This document shows positions 26,137 through 34,948 of a stretch of 64,000 nt of DNA, piece by piece. Under the pieces are notes generated by a model. It was not told the origin of the DNA and did no database searches. It saw nothing but the letters and a program-made list of their open reading frames with translations. The stretch is taken from positions 62,001-126,000 of the forward strand of contig NZ_JAFRSC010000032.1 in NCBI RefSeq assembly GCF_017427765.1, read 5' to 3'. Within the stretch, counting starts at the first letter, position 1; every line of letters starts with the position of its first letter. Origin of the DNA: Methanobrevibacter sp. GTDB taxonomy: Archaea; Methanobacteriota; Methanobacteria; Methanobacteriales; Methanobacteriaceae. The position numbers and the translations under genes are program-made.

Positions 26137-27051
26137 ATGCCTAACGGAACTTTGAAAAATAAGGAAATAAAAAGGTTAACAACACCATTAACCTTTAAAA
26201 ATTCAAAGGCTTATGACTGTGAAGGTAATCTTATAAGCTGTGTTGAAACATTATCTGATGTTAGATTCATTATTGAGCCGAAGGAAGGTATTTTAACTGA
26301 AGATGAGATAATGCAATATGCTCCAGATTCAAAAGCAGCTTCAAAAATTAGATTAAACAGAGGTTTGGGCAATATGGAAGATGTCCTTTTGGTTCACGAA
26401 TCCGTTCCATGGATTTTTGGCCTGTACTATATCCTTTTAGTAAGCGTTGCATTACCTATTATCCATGCAAAAAATACTTTATTAATGATAATTCTCTTAA
26501 TTTTATTTATACTTCCATTAGTCTATTCATATTACATATTCAATATTAAAAATTACGAATACAAACCTAAAAAACTTCATCCGTTGCCAAAACCGGATAT
26601 TCCAAAGGCCACTAAAGAGCCGGAGGTTTCAGATGATGAAGTTGAAGTAAAACAAATTGAATCCCTTAAGGGATATGAAAGAGAAGTCAATAATCTAAAA
26701 GTATTGTTTGATGTTAAAGAGGGTGTGGTTCGTGATTTAATCAAAAAACGATTTGAGCCTCCTCAAATCACATATGATAAGTTTATTGCAATGGTTGACA
26801 GTTGCCATAACTTATTTTACACTCAAGTTGATTCAGCAACCAATATAGTAAACCTGGCTGTAGAGGATTCTCCAAGAATCAGAAAAGAACTTGACAATAA
26901 AATAACCAACATGAAAACAATCATTGATCAAATTGAAGAGCTGACAAATGAATTGGTAATCAACATCAGTTCCGAAAATGAATCTGAAGATGACGTTAAT
27001 AATTTATTGAATGATATGGAAAATTTAATTGACTCTGTTAAAGAATATTAG
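26137..27051 (+). CDS. membrane protein of the TelA operon, XpaC-like (tentative)
   Basis: 304 residues. A cytoplasmic N-terminal part, two adjacent membrane helices (about 89-107 and 112-132), then a Pro-rich linker and a long helical C-terminal half (160-304) with EREVNNLKVLFDVKEG and many Leu/Ile heptads. In bacteria TelA is usually paired with XpaC, a membrane protein with a similar helical domain; position and shape suggest this is its counterpart, but the sequence match is weak. First gene of a six-gene operon; GGGAG ribosome site. Confidence 0.5.
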   Translation: MPNGTLKNKEIKRLTTPLTFKNSKAYDCEGNLISCVETLSDVRFIIEPKEGILTEDEIMQYAPDSKAASKIRLNRGLGNMEDVLLVHESVPWIFGLYYILLVSVALPIIHAKNTLLMIILLILFILPLVYSYYIFNIKNYEYKPKKLHPLPKPDIPKATKEPEVSDDEVEVKQIESLKGYEREVNNLKVLFDVKEGVVRDLIKKRFEPPQITYDKFIAMVDSCHNLFYTQVDSATNIVNLAVEDSPRIRKELDNKITNMKTIIDQIEELTNELVINISSENESEDDVNNLLNDMENLIDSVKEY

Positions 27052-27060
27052 GTGGTTAAA

Positions 27061-27657
27061 ATGACAAAAGTGTGTCCTAACTGTGGAAAGGAAGTACCGG
27101 ATGATGCTCATTTCTGTGTTGACTGCGGACATGATTTTATCAAAAAAGATTCTTCCAAAACATTTTCAAAAAATAACTCAAATAATATTTTCACCAATGG
27201 AAAAATATTTCTGGTGCTCATAGCTGTTGTTGTTATAGTTGGTGCTGCAATAATACTCAGTTTCGGGTCCGGAGGACATGGCAGTGAACCGGTTGATGAA
27301 ATCAAACATGAAGTAGATTTGACAATCACAGAAGTTGACGGATGGGACGGTGACAGTTCAAGTAAAAAATCATACACGTTATATACTGAAGCAATATTTA
27401 ACAAGGTTCCTTCAGATTTAAAAGGATATAATGTCAAAACGACCTATGTAGATGCAAATGGCAGTGATATCGGTTATGAAATCGAAACTTTAGATAACGT
27501 TTACTATGACAGTAACTATGCACTTAGTTTTGGACATTATACTACATATAAAAAACCAAATCCTGATCATGTTAATGTTGAAATTATTAAAGATGGTAAG
27601 ACCATAGACAATTTTACTTCGAAAATTGATAAAAGCAAAATAGATTATTTAAATTAA
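27061..27657 (+). CDS. zinc-ribbon single-span membrane protein
   Basis: 198 residues from the ATG at 27061 with GGTGG at 27051-27055; the GTG at 27052 is inside that site. Zinc ribbon CPNCGKEVPDDAHFCVDCG (about 5-23), a Ser/Asn linker, one membrane helix (about 48-67), and an outer domain of about 125 residues rich in Asp, Tyr and Thr. The layout suggests a sensor with cytoplasmic metal site and external domain (inference). Second gene of the TelA operon. Confidence 0.7.
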   Translation: MTKVCPNCGKEVPDDAHFCVDCGHDFIKKDSSKTFSKNNSNNIFTNGKIFLVLIAVVVIVGAAIILSFGSGGHGSEPVDEIKHEVDLTITEVDGWDGDSSSKKSYTLYTEAIFNKVPSDLKGYNVKTTYVDANGSDIGYEIETLDNVYYDSNYALSFGHYTTYKKPNPDHVNVEIIKDGKTIDNFTSKIDKSKIDYLN

Positions 27658-27666
27658 GGTGATAAA

Positions 27667-28809
27667 ATGGCAGAATTCTCATTAGACATTGATGAAATTA
27701 AAAATGATGTAGAAACAAGTTTAAAAGAGGAAGAAAAAAAGTTGGAAAACACTAATATTAAATCCAGAGCAGATGAAAATGCCACTGCAATTTTTGAAGC
27801 CGATTTAAAAAATCCTCAAGAAAGGGAAAGTATCTTAAAACCATTGGATAACTTCGGTATGACAGACATGTCCCGTTCAGCTTCCAGAAATGAAATGTTG
27901 GCTACAAAAGTTGTGGACTTGTCAAAAGGAGGTAAGGAATCCGAAAATATTGGTGAAAAGTTATCCGAGCTTGAAAGACAAATGAAGGATTTGGATCCAA
28001 GCAAAGTCGATTTTGCTAAAAAAGGTGTTTTAGGAAACTTGCTTAATCCTGTAAGAAAATACTTTGATAAATATGAAAAAGCTGAAGTGGCCATTTCAAA
28101 CATTATCAAATCACTTGATAACAGTGCCAAAGTCCTTCAAAACGACAATACTACTCTTTTAAATGAGGAAACATATTTAAGAGAAATCACAAATAAGTTA
28201 ATTGCAGACATTGAACTTGGAAAAGAAATGGATGCATCAATTGAAGCACAAATACAGGAGGCAGAAATCAACGGTGTTGAAGATGATAAAATAGCTTTCG
28301 TAAAAGAAGAAATATTATTCCCATTAAGGCAAAGAATCATGGATATGCAACAGATGATAGTTGTAAACCAGCAAGGTATCATATCATTGAATGTTATTAG
28401 AAGAAACAACAAAGAGCTTATCCGTGGTGTAAACAGGGCTAAAAATGTTACTGTTTCAGCCTTAAGAACTGGAGTAATGGTTGCAAGTGCACTATATGAT
28501 CAAAAACTTGTCATGGATAAAATCAATATACTTAATGAAACTACAGAAAACATCATTGAAACAACTTCCCATATGCTTAAAGAGCAAGGAAGTGAAATAC
28601 AAAAACACAGTGCAGAGGCAATGATATCACCTGATGTATTAAGAGCATCATTTGCAGAAGCCATTCAAGCTATCGAAGATGTAAGCACATATAAACAGCA
28701 AGCTCTTCCTAAGATGAAAGAGACAATTAATATGTTCTCCGATATGGCTCAAGATGGCCAAAAAGTTGTTGAAAAAATAGAAACAAGCAATAACAGTTTA
28801 CTTGAGTAA
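27667..28809 (+). CDS. TelA family protein (toxic anion resistance)
   Basis: 380 residues. GNLLNPVRKYFDKYEKAEVAI and LIRGVNRAKNVTVSALRTG are diagnostic blocks of PF05816; the rest is nearly all helix with coiled-coil stretches. Bacterial TelA/YceH/YaaN proteins are linked to tellurite and toxic-anion tolerance and to cell-envelope stress, by an unknown mechanism. Central gene of the operon, with GGTG ribosome site and 9-base spacing on the 5' side. Comparatively rare in archaea; probably acquired from Firmicutes. Confidence 0.85.
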   Translation: MAEFSLDIDEIKNDVETSLKEEEKKLENTNIKSRADENATAIFEADLKNPQERESILKPLDNFGMTDMSRSASRNEMLATKVVDLSKGGKESENIGEKLSELERQMKDLDPSKVDFAKKGVLGNLLNPVRKYFDKYEKAEVAISNIIKSLDNSAKVLQNDNTTLLNEETYLREITNKLIADIELGKEMDASIEAQIQEAEINGVEDDKIAFVKEEILFPLRQRIMDMQQMIVVNQQGIISLNVIRRNNKELIRGVNRAKNVTVSALRTGVMVASALYDQKLVMDKINILNETTENIIETTSHMLKEQGSEIQKHSAEAMISPDVLRASFAEAIQAIEDVSTYKQQALPKMKETINMFSDMAQDGQKVVEKIETSNNSLLE

Positions 28810-28810
28810 T

Positions 28811-29245
28811 ATGAATACATTAGAAAAAATTAAAAATTCCTGGTGGGTAATCCTTTCATTTATAATGTTTTTAAATGGATTTGGATTCATTTACATAGGA
28901 ACCAAGCATTATAACAAAAATTGGATTCTGGAAGGTATTATATACGAACTTCCATGGTTTATATATTTTGTAATTTATGCAAACTATGGGGCTCCAATAG
29001 GATTTAATATAACAGCTACATTAGTGTTTATTGCATTGATTCTCCTGTTTATAAGTATTATCCGATCCATTTGGGTTGCAGTTAAACTTGCAGATGTATA
29101 TGACAACAATGAAAAATATACTATCTCATCAACTGTTTTAAAAAATCACAACGCTCCAAAAGAAAATACGGACTCTAAAAGTAAATTCGGTTGTTGTATC
29201 TGTTTAGTAATCATATTTATAATATTTATGATAATAGCACTATAG
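28811..29245 (+). CDS. four-helix membrane protein of the TelA operon
   Basis: 144 residues from the ATG at 28811; a TTG at 28802 inside the telA end is possible. Four hydrophobic segments: about 12-30, 37-60, 65-92 and 126-143. The last begins with a GCCIC cluster, which could be a lipid or metal site. Not recognised as a family. Its place 1 base after the telA stop implies coupled translation and a joint role. Confidence 0.6.
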   Translation: MNTLEKIKNSWWVILSFIMFLNGFGFIYIGTKHYNKNWILEGIIYELPWFIYFVIYANYGAPIGFNITATLVFIALILLFISIIRSIWVAVKLADVYDNNEKYTISSTVLKNHNAPKENTDSKSKFGCCICLVIIFIIFMIIAL

Positions 29246-29253
29246 GTAATACA

Positions 29254-29961
29254 ATGAGAAAAGCATTCAAAATTGGTATAATCGCATTTATAATAATATT
29301 TGTTGGAGGATTTTTCGTATATGCAGGCATATATTATCATGCAGATGAAACTGCAACAGATTTAATGAACGGAACAGAAAATGTAAGTGTTGTTAAAGTT
29401 TCAAACGGACTGCTTTTAGACGGTTATGGAAATGACACTGCCATAATATTTTATCCTGGCGCCAAAGTGGAATATACTTCCTATCTTCCGCTGTTTATGG
29501 ATGTGGCAAGTAAAGGTTATGACTGCTATCTAGTTGAGATGCCTTTTAATCTGGCGTTTTTTAATAAGAATAGTGCAGATGAGATTTTGAAAAATTCAAG
29601 TTACAACCATTATTTCATTGCAGGCCATTCACTTGGAGGAGCCATGGCCAGTATATATGTAAACAGTACAGACAGAATGGAAGGAATAATATATCTTGCG
29701 TCACATTCACCTAATGAAATTCAGATTCCTGCTTTATCCATTTACGGTTCAAATGATGGTGTCATGAATATGGAACACTATCAGGAAGCAAAACCATTAA
29801 TGAAGAATAATTACACTGAATTGATAATAAATGGTGGAAACCATGCACAGTTCGGCAATTACGGAAACCAATCCGGTGATGGCGCAGCCAATATCACTGC
29901 TGAAAGCCAGCAGGACCAAAGTGTAGATGCTATTATTAAATTCCTTGAAAATTATACTTAA
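29254..29961 (+). CDS. membrane-anchored alpha/beta hydrolase
   Basis: 235 residues from the ATG at 29254. N-terminal signal anchor (6-26), then an outer alpha/beta-hydrolase domain of the PF12695 type. The nucleophile elbow is GHSLGG (Ser), with Asp in YGSNDGVM and His in GGNHAQFG completing the triad. Substrate unknown; an ester or acyl group of the envelope is plausible. Several N-x-S/T sites fit an outside location. Fifth gene of the TelA operon, 8 bases after the previous stop. Confidence 0.8.
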   Translation: MRKAFKIGIIAFIIIFVGGFFVYAGIYYHADETATDLMNGTENVSVVKVSNGLLLDGYGNDTAIIFYPGAKVEYTSYLPLFMDVASKGYDCYLVEMPFNLAFFNKNSADEILKNSSYNHYFIAGHSLGGAMASIYVNSTDRMEGIIYLASHSPNEIQIPALSIYGSNDGVMNMEHYQEAKPLMKNNYTELIINGGNHAQFGNYGNQSGDGAANITAESQQDQSVDAIIKFLENYT

Positions 29962-30009
29962 CTTTTTTTTATTTTTAAAATGCATTACTATGGGATTATG
30001 TGATAAATT

Positions 30010-30417
30010 ATGAAAAATGAAGAAAAAAAATCAACACGTGAGGTCGGATCTAATTTTGATAAGTCAGATGCTGAAAAGATTTTTGATGCATTGGACAGAG
30101 TTGAAGCAAAAGAAAAAAGAGAAGTATCCGATAACATGAAAAAAGGATTGAATCAGACAAAAGAAGTTTCAGATTTAATTCAGGATGCGCAATCTTTGAT
30201 GTTATCAGACAAATATGGCGAAGCTATTTCAATATTGAAAAATGCTATAGCTATCAATCCCGACAACGGAGAAGCATATATTCTTCTTGCAGATGCATAT
30301 CAAATGCAGGACGACAGTGAAAATGAGATTAAAATTCTAAAAACTGCCATTTCCAATGTTAAAAGTGACACAAAGGCTAAAAATGAGCTTATGAAAAGAT
30401 TAAAAGAAATGAATTAA
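30010..30417 (+). CDS. TPR protein
   Basis: 135 residues. A charged helical N-terminus (1-55) is followed by two tetratricopeptide-like repeats (SLMLSDKYGEAISILKNAIAINPDNGEAYILLADAYQ region, about 62-120). TPRs bind partner proteins. GTGAT ribosome site; 48 bases after the hydrolase gene, so likely the last gene of the TelA operon, or a separate small unit. Overlaps the 3' end of the acyltransferase gene by 4 bases. Confidence 0.7.
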   Translation: MKNEEKKSTREVGSNFDKSDAEKIFDALDRVEAKEKREVSDNMKKGLNQTKEVSDLIQDAQSLMLSDKYGEAISILKNAIAINPDNGEAYILLADAYQMQDDSENEIKILKTAISNVKSDTKAKNELMKRLKEMN

Positions 30418-31496
30418 GCTTTTCCAGAAATCCTGTTAATGTATGGAATCCTATTTAAAACCCATAAAATGGCAACTGTTATTGCTAGTGTCACCAATAC
30501 ATATGCTGGAATAGCTATTATTGAATTCATATAATTTGAGCCTATATTGAAATAAACAAATCTTTTAAGTTCGAATAAAACCACATAATGCGCCAAATAG
30601 ATGCCATAACTGTATTTGCTCAGTTCAATGACCATATCACCATATTTGCTGTTTTCCAATTTTTTGAAAAACTGAGTTTCTGATGAATATTTAAACATTA
30701 AAAAGAAACAGATTGAAATGAACAATATTGAAATATTAAAATAGCTCAGATACATGAAATGATTATAGATAAGTGATTTTGCAACAACAAAATTGATGAT
30801 ATAATAGATATATGAAAATGCAAATAAAATCAATGTTATTAAAGCCAGTTTTGTTGAATCGATTCTTTTTTGGATAAAATCATTATTGGCAATAAAGTAT
30901 CCTATTATTGCATAGCTAATAAATGAAATATAATATCCTAAAATCTGTTTGTAGATGGCATCAGGCAAAAAGTTAAACTGATACAGTATAATATAAACTA
31001 AAGATAAAACAGTGAGTATTTTTAAGAATTTATCTTTAAAACCTTCTGTTTTTCTATCGCCAAATTCGATTATCTTATTTATTGCAAATATTGCCAGATA
31101 AACGATGATTATCATCCATATAAACCAGAATGCAACTCCTAATGTTCCGCTTTTTCCTAAAAATATATTCAAGGCATTGTTTAAATCAATATTATGCTTG
31201 ATTTTGAAGAATGAATATATTACATATATTACATACCAGAAAAGAAATGGGATAAATATTCTTGACAATCTCTTTTTAAAAAATGATATTAAAGAATCCT
31301 TTTTTCCTATAAGCAGTGCACCGCTCAGCATGACAAAAGCTGGTACGCAAAAATCTCTAAAGCAGTCAAAAAATGCTGAAAAATAAAAATTTACACTTCC
31401 AATATCCAATACGACAAATTGTGTTGATGCATGGCAAAATATTATGCCTATTATTGCAAGTGCCCTTAGAAAGTCAAAATAGAAAATTCTTTTCAT
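30414..31496 (-). CDS. acyltransferase family 3 membrane protein
   Basis: 360 residues with about ten membrane helices. The start FYFDFLRALAIIGIIFCHAS carries the R-x-x-A...H pattern of PF01757 acyltransferases; the HYVVLFELKRF block is near the end. Family members move acetyl or other acyl groups onto sugars of the cell surface. One of three such genes in the window (39346, 55005). Substrate unknown. Confidence 0.82.
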   Translation of the reverse strand: MKRIFYFDFLRALAIIGIIFCHASTQFVVLDIGSVNFYFSAFFDCFRDFCVPAFVMLSGALLIGKKDSLISFFKKRLSRIFIPFLFWYVIYVIYSFFKIKHNIDLNNALNIFLGKSGTLGVAFWFIWMIIIVYLAIFAINKIIEFGDRKTEGFKDKFLKILTVLSLVYIILYQFNFLPDAIYKQILGYYISFISYAIIGYFIANNDFIQKRIDSTKLALITLILFAFSYIYYIINFVVAKSLIYNHFMYLSYFNISILFISICFFLMFKYSSETQFFKKLENSKYGDMVIELSKYSYGIYLAHYVVLFELKRFVYFNIGSNYMNSIIAIPAYVLVTLAITVAILWVLNRIPYINRISGKA

Positions 31497-31555
31497 TAAT
31501 ATTACTATGTCTTTTAACCTAAAAAATAATATCTATAAAAAATATAATTATTCAT

Positions 31556-32215
31556 ATGATTGGAAATGATTGGGATTCAGTTTTAAATGAGGAATTTGAA
31601 AAGGATTATTTTTTAAAAATTAAGGAATTTGTGGATAGGGAATATGAAACCAAAACAATTTATCCTCCTTATGAAGATATATTTAACGCTTTTAAGTTAA
31701 CTCCATTAGAAAACGTTAAAGCGGTTATTTTAGGACAGGACCCTTATCATGAACCAGGTCAGGCCCACGGCCTTGCATTTTCAACACCTGACGGCAGGCC
31801 AATACCAAGATCACTTAAAAATATATTCAAAGAAATCAATGAGGAATACTCATATCCCATTCCTGAATCAGGTTGTCTTGAATCATGGGCTCGTGAGGGT
31901 GTATTTTTACTAAATACAGTTTTAACCGTTGAGAGGGGCAATGCCAATTCACACAGCAAATGCGGATGGCAGACATTCACAGACAATGTAATCAGAATAC
32001 TTAATGGGCAAACAAAACCAATTGTATTTCTGCTTTGGGGAAAGCAGGCGGAAAAGAAAAAGGAACTGATTACAAATCCTAACCATCTGGTATTGGTTAC
32101 ATCACATCCGTCTCCATTTTCAGCAAGACGTGGATTTTTAGGCTGCAATCACTTTAAGCTTGCCAATGAATTTCTTAAGGATAATAATTTGAAAGAAATT
32201 GATTGGAAATTATAG
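31556..32215 (+). CDS. ung: uracil-DNA glycosylase, family 1
   Basis: 219 residues, normal for Ung. LGQDPYHEPGQAHGLAFS (59-76) has the catalytic Asp D62 and the Y64-H65 pair; SLKNIFKEI and the late SHPSPFSARRGFLGCNHF complete the family-1 signature. It removes uracil from DNA. Family 1 is typical of bacteria and eukaryotes; most archaea use families 4 or 5, so this is probably a bacterial acquisition. No clear ribosome site; AT-rich promoter directly upstream. Confidence 0.92.
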   Translation: MIGNDWDSVLNEEFEKDYFLKIKEFVDREYETKTIYPPYEDIFNAFKLTPLENVKAVILGQDPYHEPGQAHGLAFSTPDGRPIPRSLKNIFKEINEEYSYPIPESGCLESWAREGVFLLNTVLTVERGNANSHSKCGWQTFTDNVIRILNGQTKPIVFLLWGKQAEKKKELITNPNHLVLVTSHPSPFSARRGFLGCNHFKLANEFLKDNNLKEIDWKL

Positions 32216-32383
32216 GCTAATCTATATATTCCTGTATAAAATATTAAATTTATTTTTATGAATTCATTATTTTAATATTTACATTAATTAAATAGTGCCT
32301 TATTGTTAAAAGATATATTTTAATAAATCAATATTTTTATTATATCATAGGTTTGAATCTGACAAAAAATGCTGTAATTTGTA

Positions 32384-32986
32384 TTATGTAATTACGCCAA
32401 AATTAATTCCATTACTTCCAAATGATACAAATGAACTGTGACCTTTATTATTTGAAGGATAATCATATCTTTGAGATTCTATCGCATCTACAATTTTATA
32501 GTTCTGGAATTCATCATTTAAAACTTTGTAAAACTCATCATGAGTGTAGTTTGATTTTGAAGCGGATTTTACAATTTCTTCAATCTCCGGAGTGATATTA
32601 TTGCCTCTCCATGTAATGTAGTAAAACTCTTCACCCGCTGAAAACCATAATTTGGAATTGTTGGTTTCATCATGCCTGTCATATGTCATGAAATGAATGG
32701 CGTCATGGCCTGAAACTTCAACCTTTTTGATGTAACTGTTGTGCTCCAAAAAATACCCGTATAATTCCATTATATTAGGATTAACATATCTAATTGTAAA
32801 TTCATCGATGTCCTCGCCAAACTGATACATGTGAAAGTCGCTTTTGTAGGGATTTTCATATTGGGGAGGGATTTTGAACTCTTCATATCCCACACTGGCT
32901 TTTGTCCAGTTTGAAGAATCTATACTGCTGACTGCATTCATCAATAGGAATAAAGCAAAAATAAGAATTATGAGTTTTTTAAGCAT
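32384..32986 (-). CDS. exported protein, unknown
   Basis: 200 residues from the ATG at 32986, where the signal peptide (LKKLIILIFALFLLMNAVSS) starts; 13 upstream codons to 33025 would place a second hydrophobic stretch before it. The mature part is mixed alpha/beta with Tyr-rich segments. Unknown family; likely on the cell surface. The YkgJ-like gene just upstream ends at 33027, so the two may share a transcript. Confidence 0.6.
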   Translation of the reverse strand: MLKKLIILIFALFLLMNAVSSIDSSNWTKASVGYEEFKIPPQYENPYKSDFHMYQFGEDIDEFTIRYVNPNIMELYGYFLEHNSYIKKVEVSGHDAIHFMTYDRHDETNNSKLWFSAGEEFYYITWRGNNITPEIEEIVKSASKSNYTHDEFYKVLNDEFQNYKIVDAIESQRYDYPSNNKGHSSFVSFGSNGINFGVIT

Positions 32987-33026
32987 GTTGATACTATGTG
33001 CACAAAATATTAAAAATGTATCCATT

Positions 33027-33593
33027 TCAGATTACAATTTCAAAATCAACTTTTCTGTTTTCTCTTTTTCTTGAATCATAATCAACAAAATCATAAACCA
33101 GAGGATTTTGGATTAATATCTTCCACACGTTATAAGTTTCAATTAAAAAATCATCTCTAAATGGTATATTGTCTTCAATTATAGGACATTTATATGGAAA
33201 TTCTGTATCGTCCAATACCAGATGAAACTTTCCTTTTTTGGTAATGTGGGGAACCAACGGAAATGTTCGACATTGAATCGGTCTGATTGATCTGTCACAT
33301 CTTGGAGGATTTCTGCATTTTACAAGACACACATCACCTTTCCATGAGTGTGGAAATTCCAGTTCTCTTGCATCCATGTAATATAGGTCAAATTCATCTG
33401 AATCCTCATACATCAGCTCTTCGCCGGGAAGCAAAAACAGGGCAAGCTCATCATTCGGATATTCTTCACTGTCAAATACGCAGCAGACTTCACCGCATAG
33501 TTTTCCACAGTCAAAATCAACTGGAGTTACCTTGTCAAGTCTTTCATAAATCATTTGTATTGTTTCTTTCATTTCCAATTCCGTCATTTCCAT
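33027..33593 (-). CDS. YkgJ-type cysteine-cluster protein
   Basis: 188 residues. Cysteine pattern CGKLCGEVCCVFD (about 29-41), followed by CLVKC, PRCDRSIRPIQCRTFP and a late YKCPI. This matches the CxCxGxCC-type family that binds zinc or an Fe-S cluster. The conserved R-P-x-x-C-R-x-F-P block is diagnostic. Function unknown. Divergent from the tetR operon. Confidence 0.8.
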   Translation of the reverse strand: MEMTELEMKETIQMIYERLDKVTPVDFDCGKLCGEVCCVFDSEEYPNDELALFLLPGEELMYEDSDEFDLYYMDARELEFPHSWKGDVCLVKCRNPPRCDRSIRPIQCRTFPLVPHITKKGKFHLVLDDTEFPYKCPIIEDNIPFRDDFLIETYNVWKILIQNPLVYDFVDYDSRKRENRKVDFEIVI

Positions 33594-33643
33594 ATTATCT
33601 AAATAACATTATATTTTCTGAAATATATAATAATTTGTTAGTT

Positions 33644-33661
33644 AACTAACAGCCGTTAGTT
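33644..33661. promoter_or_regulatory. TetR operator 1
   Basis: AACTAACAGCCGTTAGTT, arms AACTAAC/GTTAGTT around AGCC. Overlaps a second palindrome GTTAGTTAACTAAC (33637-33650) and ends at the TATA element (TTTATAATT, 33661-33669). Same as operator 2 except in the centre. Confidence 0.75.
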
Positions 33662-33686
33662 TTATAATTACAAATATCCTAATATT

Positions 33687-33704
33687 AACTAACAATTGTT
33701 AGTT
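33687..33704. promoter_or_regulatory. TetR operator 2
   Basis: AACTAACAATTGTTAGTT, a perfect 18-bp palindrome starting 43 bases after operator 1 (about four helical turns) and covering the expected transcript start, 7 bases before the tetR ATG. Strong sign of self-repression. Confidence 0.8.
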
Positions 33705-33710
33705 GATATC

Positions 33711-34322
33711 ATGAACAACAAAGAAAAAATTTTTGAAAAATCAATTGAACTCTTCTCACAATACGGATATGATGGTGTTTCCATAAGGCAAATCGCAGGA
33801 GAAGTAGGAATCAAAGAAAGTTCAATATACAATCATTACAGCAGCAAGGAATCAATATTGGATGAAATTCTTGATTACTATATTCATGAGATGACTAAAG
33901 AGGAAATTCCACTTGCAGAAGCCGGACACAATTTGGATGTAGGTTTTGATTACTTTTATAATGCAGGATTGGACCTGTATATTACTAAATTAAGCGAACC
34001 GAAAATGATGAAAATAACCAGGATTTTTTTAATAGAGTCATATCACAATGAGAAAATCAAGAATTTTGTTAAAAAGTCAATCATTGAATATGCTTTAAAA
34101 GGATGGATTGATCTGTTTGAACTGATGAAACAAAAAAAGCTAATCAGAAGTGATTGCGATTCAAGACAGCTCGCCGAGTCATTTTATTTTTATGGGTTGT
34201 TTTTAATGATTGAACATTTTATTATAAATTATCCTGAAGATGATGAGAAGCTATTGACAGATTTAGAAATCAAATCAAAAAATCACATGAAATTAATATA
34301 CGATTCAGTTAAAATAGAGTGA
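33711..34322 (+). CDS. TetR/AcrR family repressor
   Basis: 203 residues from the ATG at 33711 (an in-frame TTG at 33696 lies inside operator 2). N-terminal helix-turn-helix: YDGVSIRQIAGEVGIKESSIYNHYSSKESI (about 21-50), a textbook TetR block. The C-terminal ligand domain is helical. Two matched operators flank the TATA box, so it almost certainly controls its own operon with the GNAT and flavoprotein genes. Ligand unknown. Confidence 0.88.
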   Translation: MNNKEKIFEKSIELFSQYGYDGVSIRQIAGEVGIKESSIYNHYSSKESILDEILDYYIHEMTKEEIPLAEAGHNLDVGFDYFYNAGLDLYITKLSEPKMMKITRIFLIESYHNEKIKNFVKKSIIEYALKGWIDLFELMKQKKLIRSDCDSRQLAESFYFYGLFLMIEHFIINYPEDDEKLLTDLEIKSKNHMKLIYDSVKIE

Positions 34323-34327
34323 AAATC

Positions 34328-34939
34328 ATGATTATACGATTAGAAAGGAAAGAAGATTATCTGGAAGTTGAAAAACTGGTTCGAGATTCCTTCTGGAATA
34401 TATATCGACCTGGTGCTTTTGAACATTATATTGTCCACAATCTAAGAAATGATGGAAGTTTCATTAAAAAATTGGCGTTTGTCATTGAAAAGGACAACAA
34501 AATAATAGCACACATTAACTATTCTAAAGGAAAACTTGAATACAAAAATGGAAAAATAAGTGAAGCAATTATATTAGGTCCGATATCTGTTGATAAGATT
34601 TTTCAAAATCAGGGTTACGGCAGCAAATTAATTGAACATACCTTAGAATTAATTAAAAAGGAAGATATTCCTTACGTATTTGTTGTAGGTGACGAAAATT
34701 ATTATCATAGATTCGGATTTGAAAGTGCATCGAAATACAATATCTATCTTAATGGAACAGATACCGATGAAGAATGTGAATTTTTCATGATTCTGCCATT
34801 GGATAAGCAAATACTGGGACAGGAATTGGCAATATTCCACAATCCGGATGTATTTGATGTGGATGAAAATGACGTTGATGAATTTGATAAGAGATTTGAA
34901 TATAAAGAAAAAAGGATTCAGGAAGGACAGTTAAGTTAA
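34328..34939 (+). CDS. GNAT N-acetyltransferase (YhbS-like)
   Basis: 203 residues from the ATG at 34328; a GTG at 34319 overlapping the tetR stop is the alternative. Acetyl-CoA-binding block LGPISVDKIFQNQGYGSKLIEHTLE with Q-x-x-G-x-G; the later VVGDENYYHRFGFESAS is the YhbS-type G-x-x-x-Y-x-x-F-G-F block. The substrate could be a small amine or drug. Middle gene of the TetR-controlled operon. Confidence 0.82.
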   Translation: MIIRLERKEDYLEVEKLVRDSFWNIYRPGAFEHYIVHNLRNDGSFIKKLAFVIEKDNKIIAHINYSKGKLEYKNGKISEAIILGPISVDKIFQNQGYGSKLIEHTLELIKKEDIPYVFVVGDENYYHRFGFESASKYNIYLNGTDTDEECEFFMILPLDKQILGQELAIFHNPDVFDVDENDVDEFDKRFEYKEKRIQEGQLS

Positions 34940-34948
34940 GGTGTTAAA

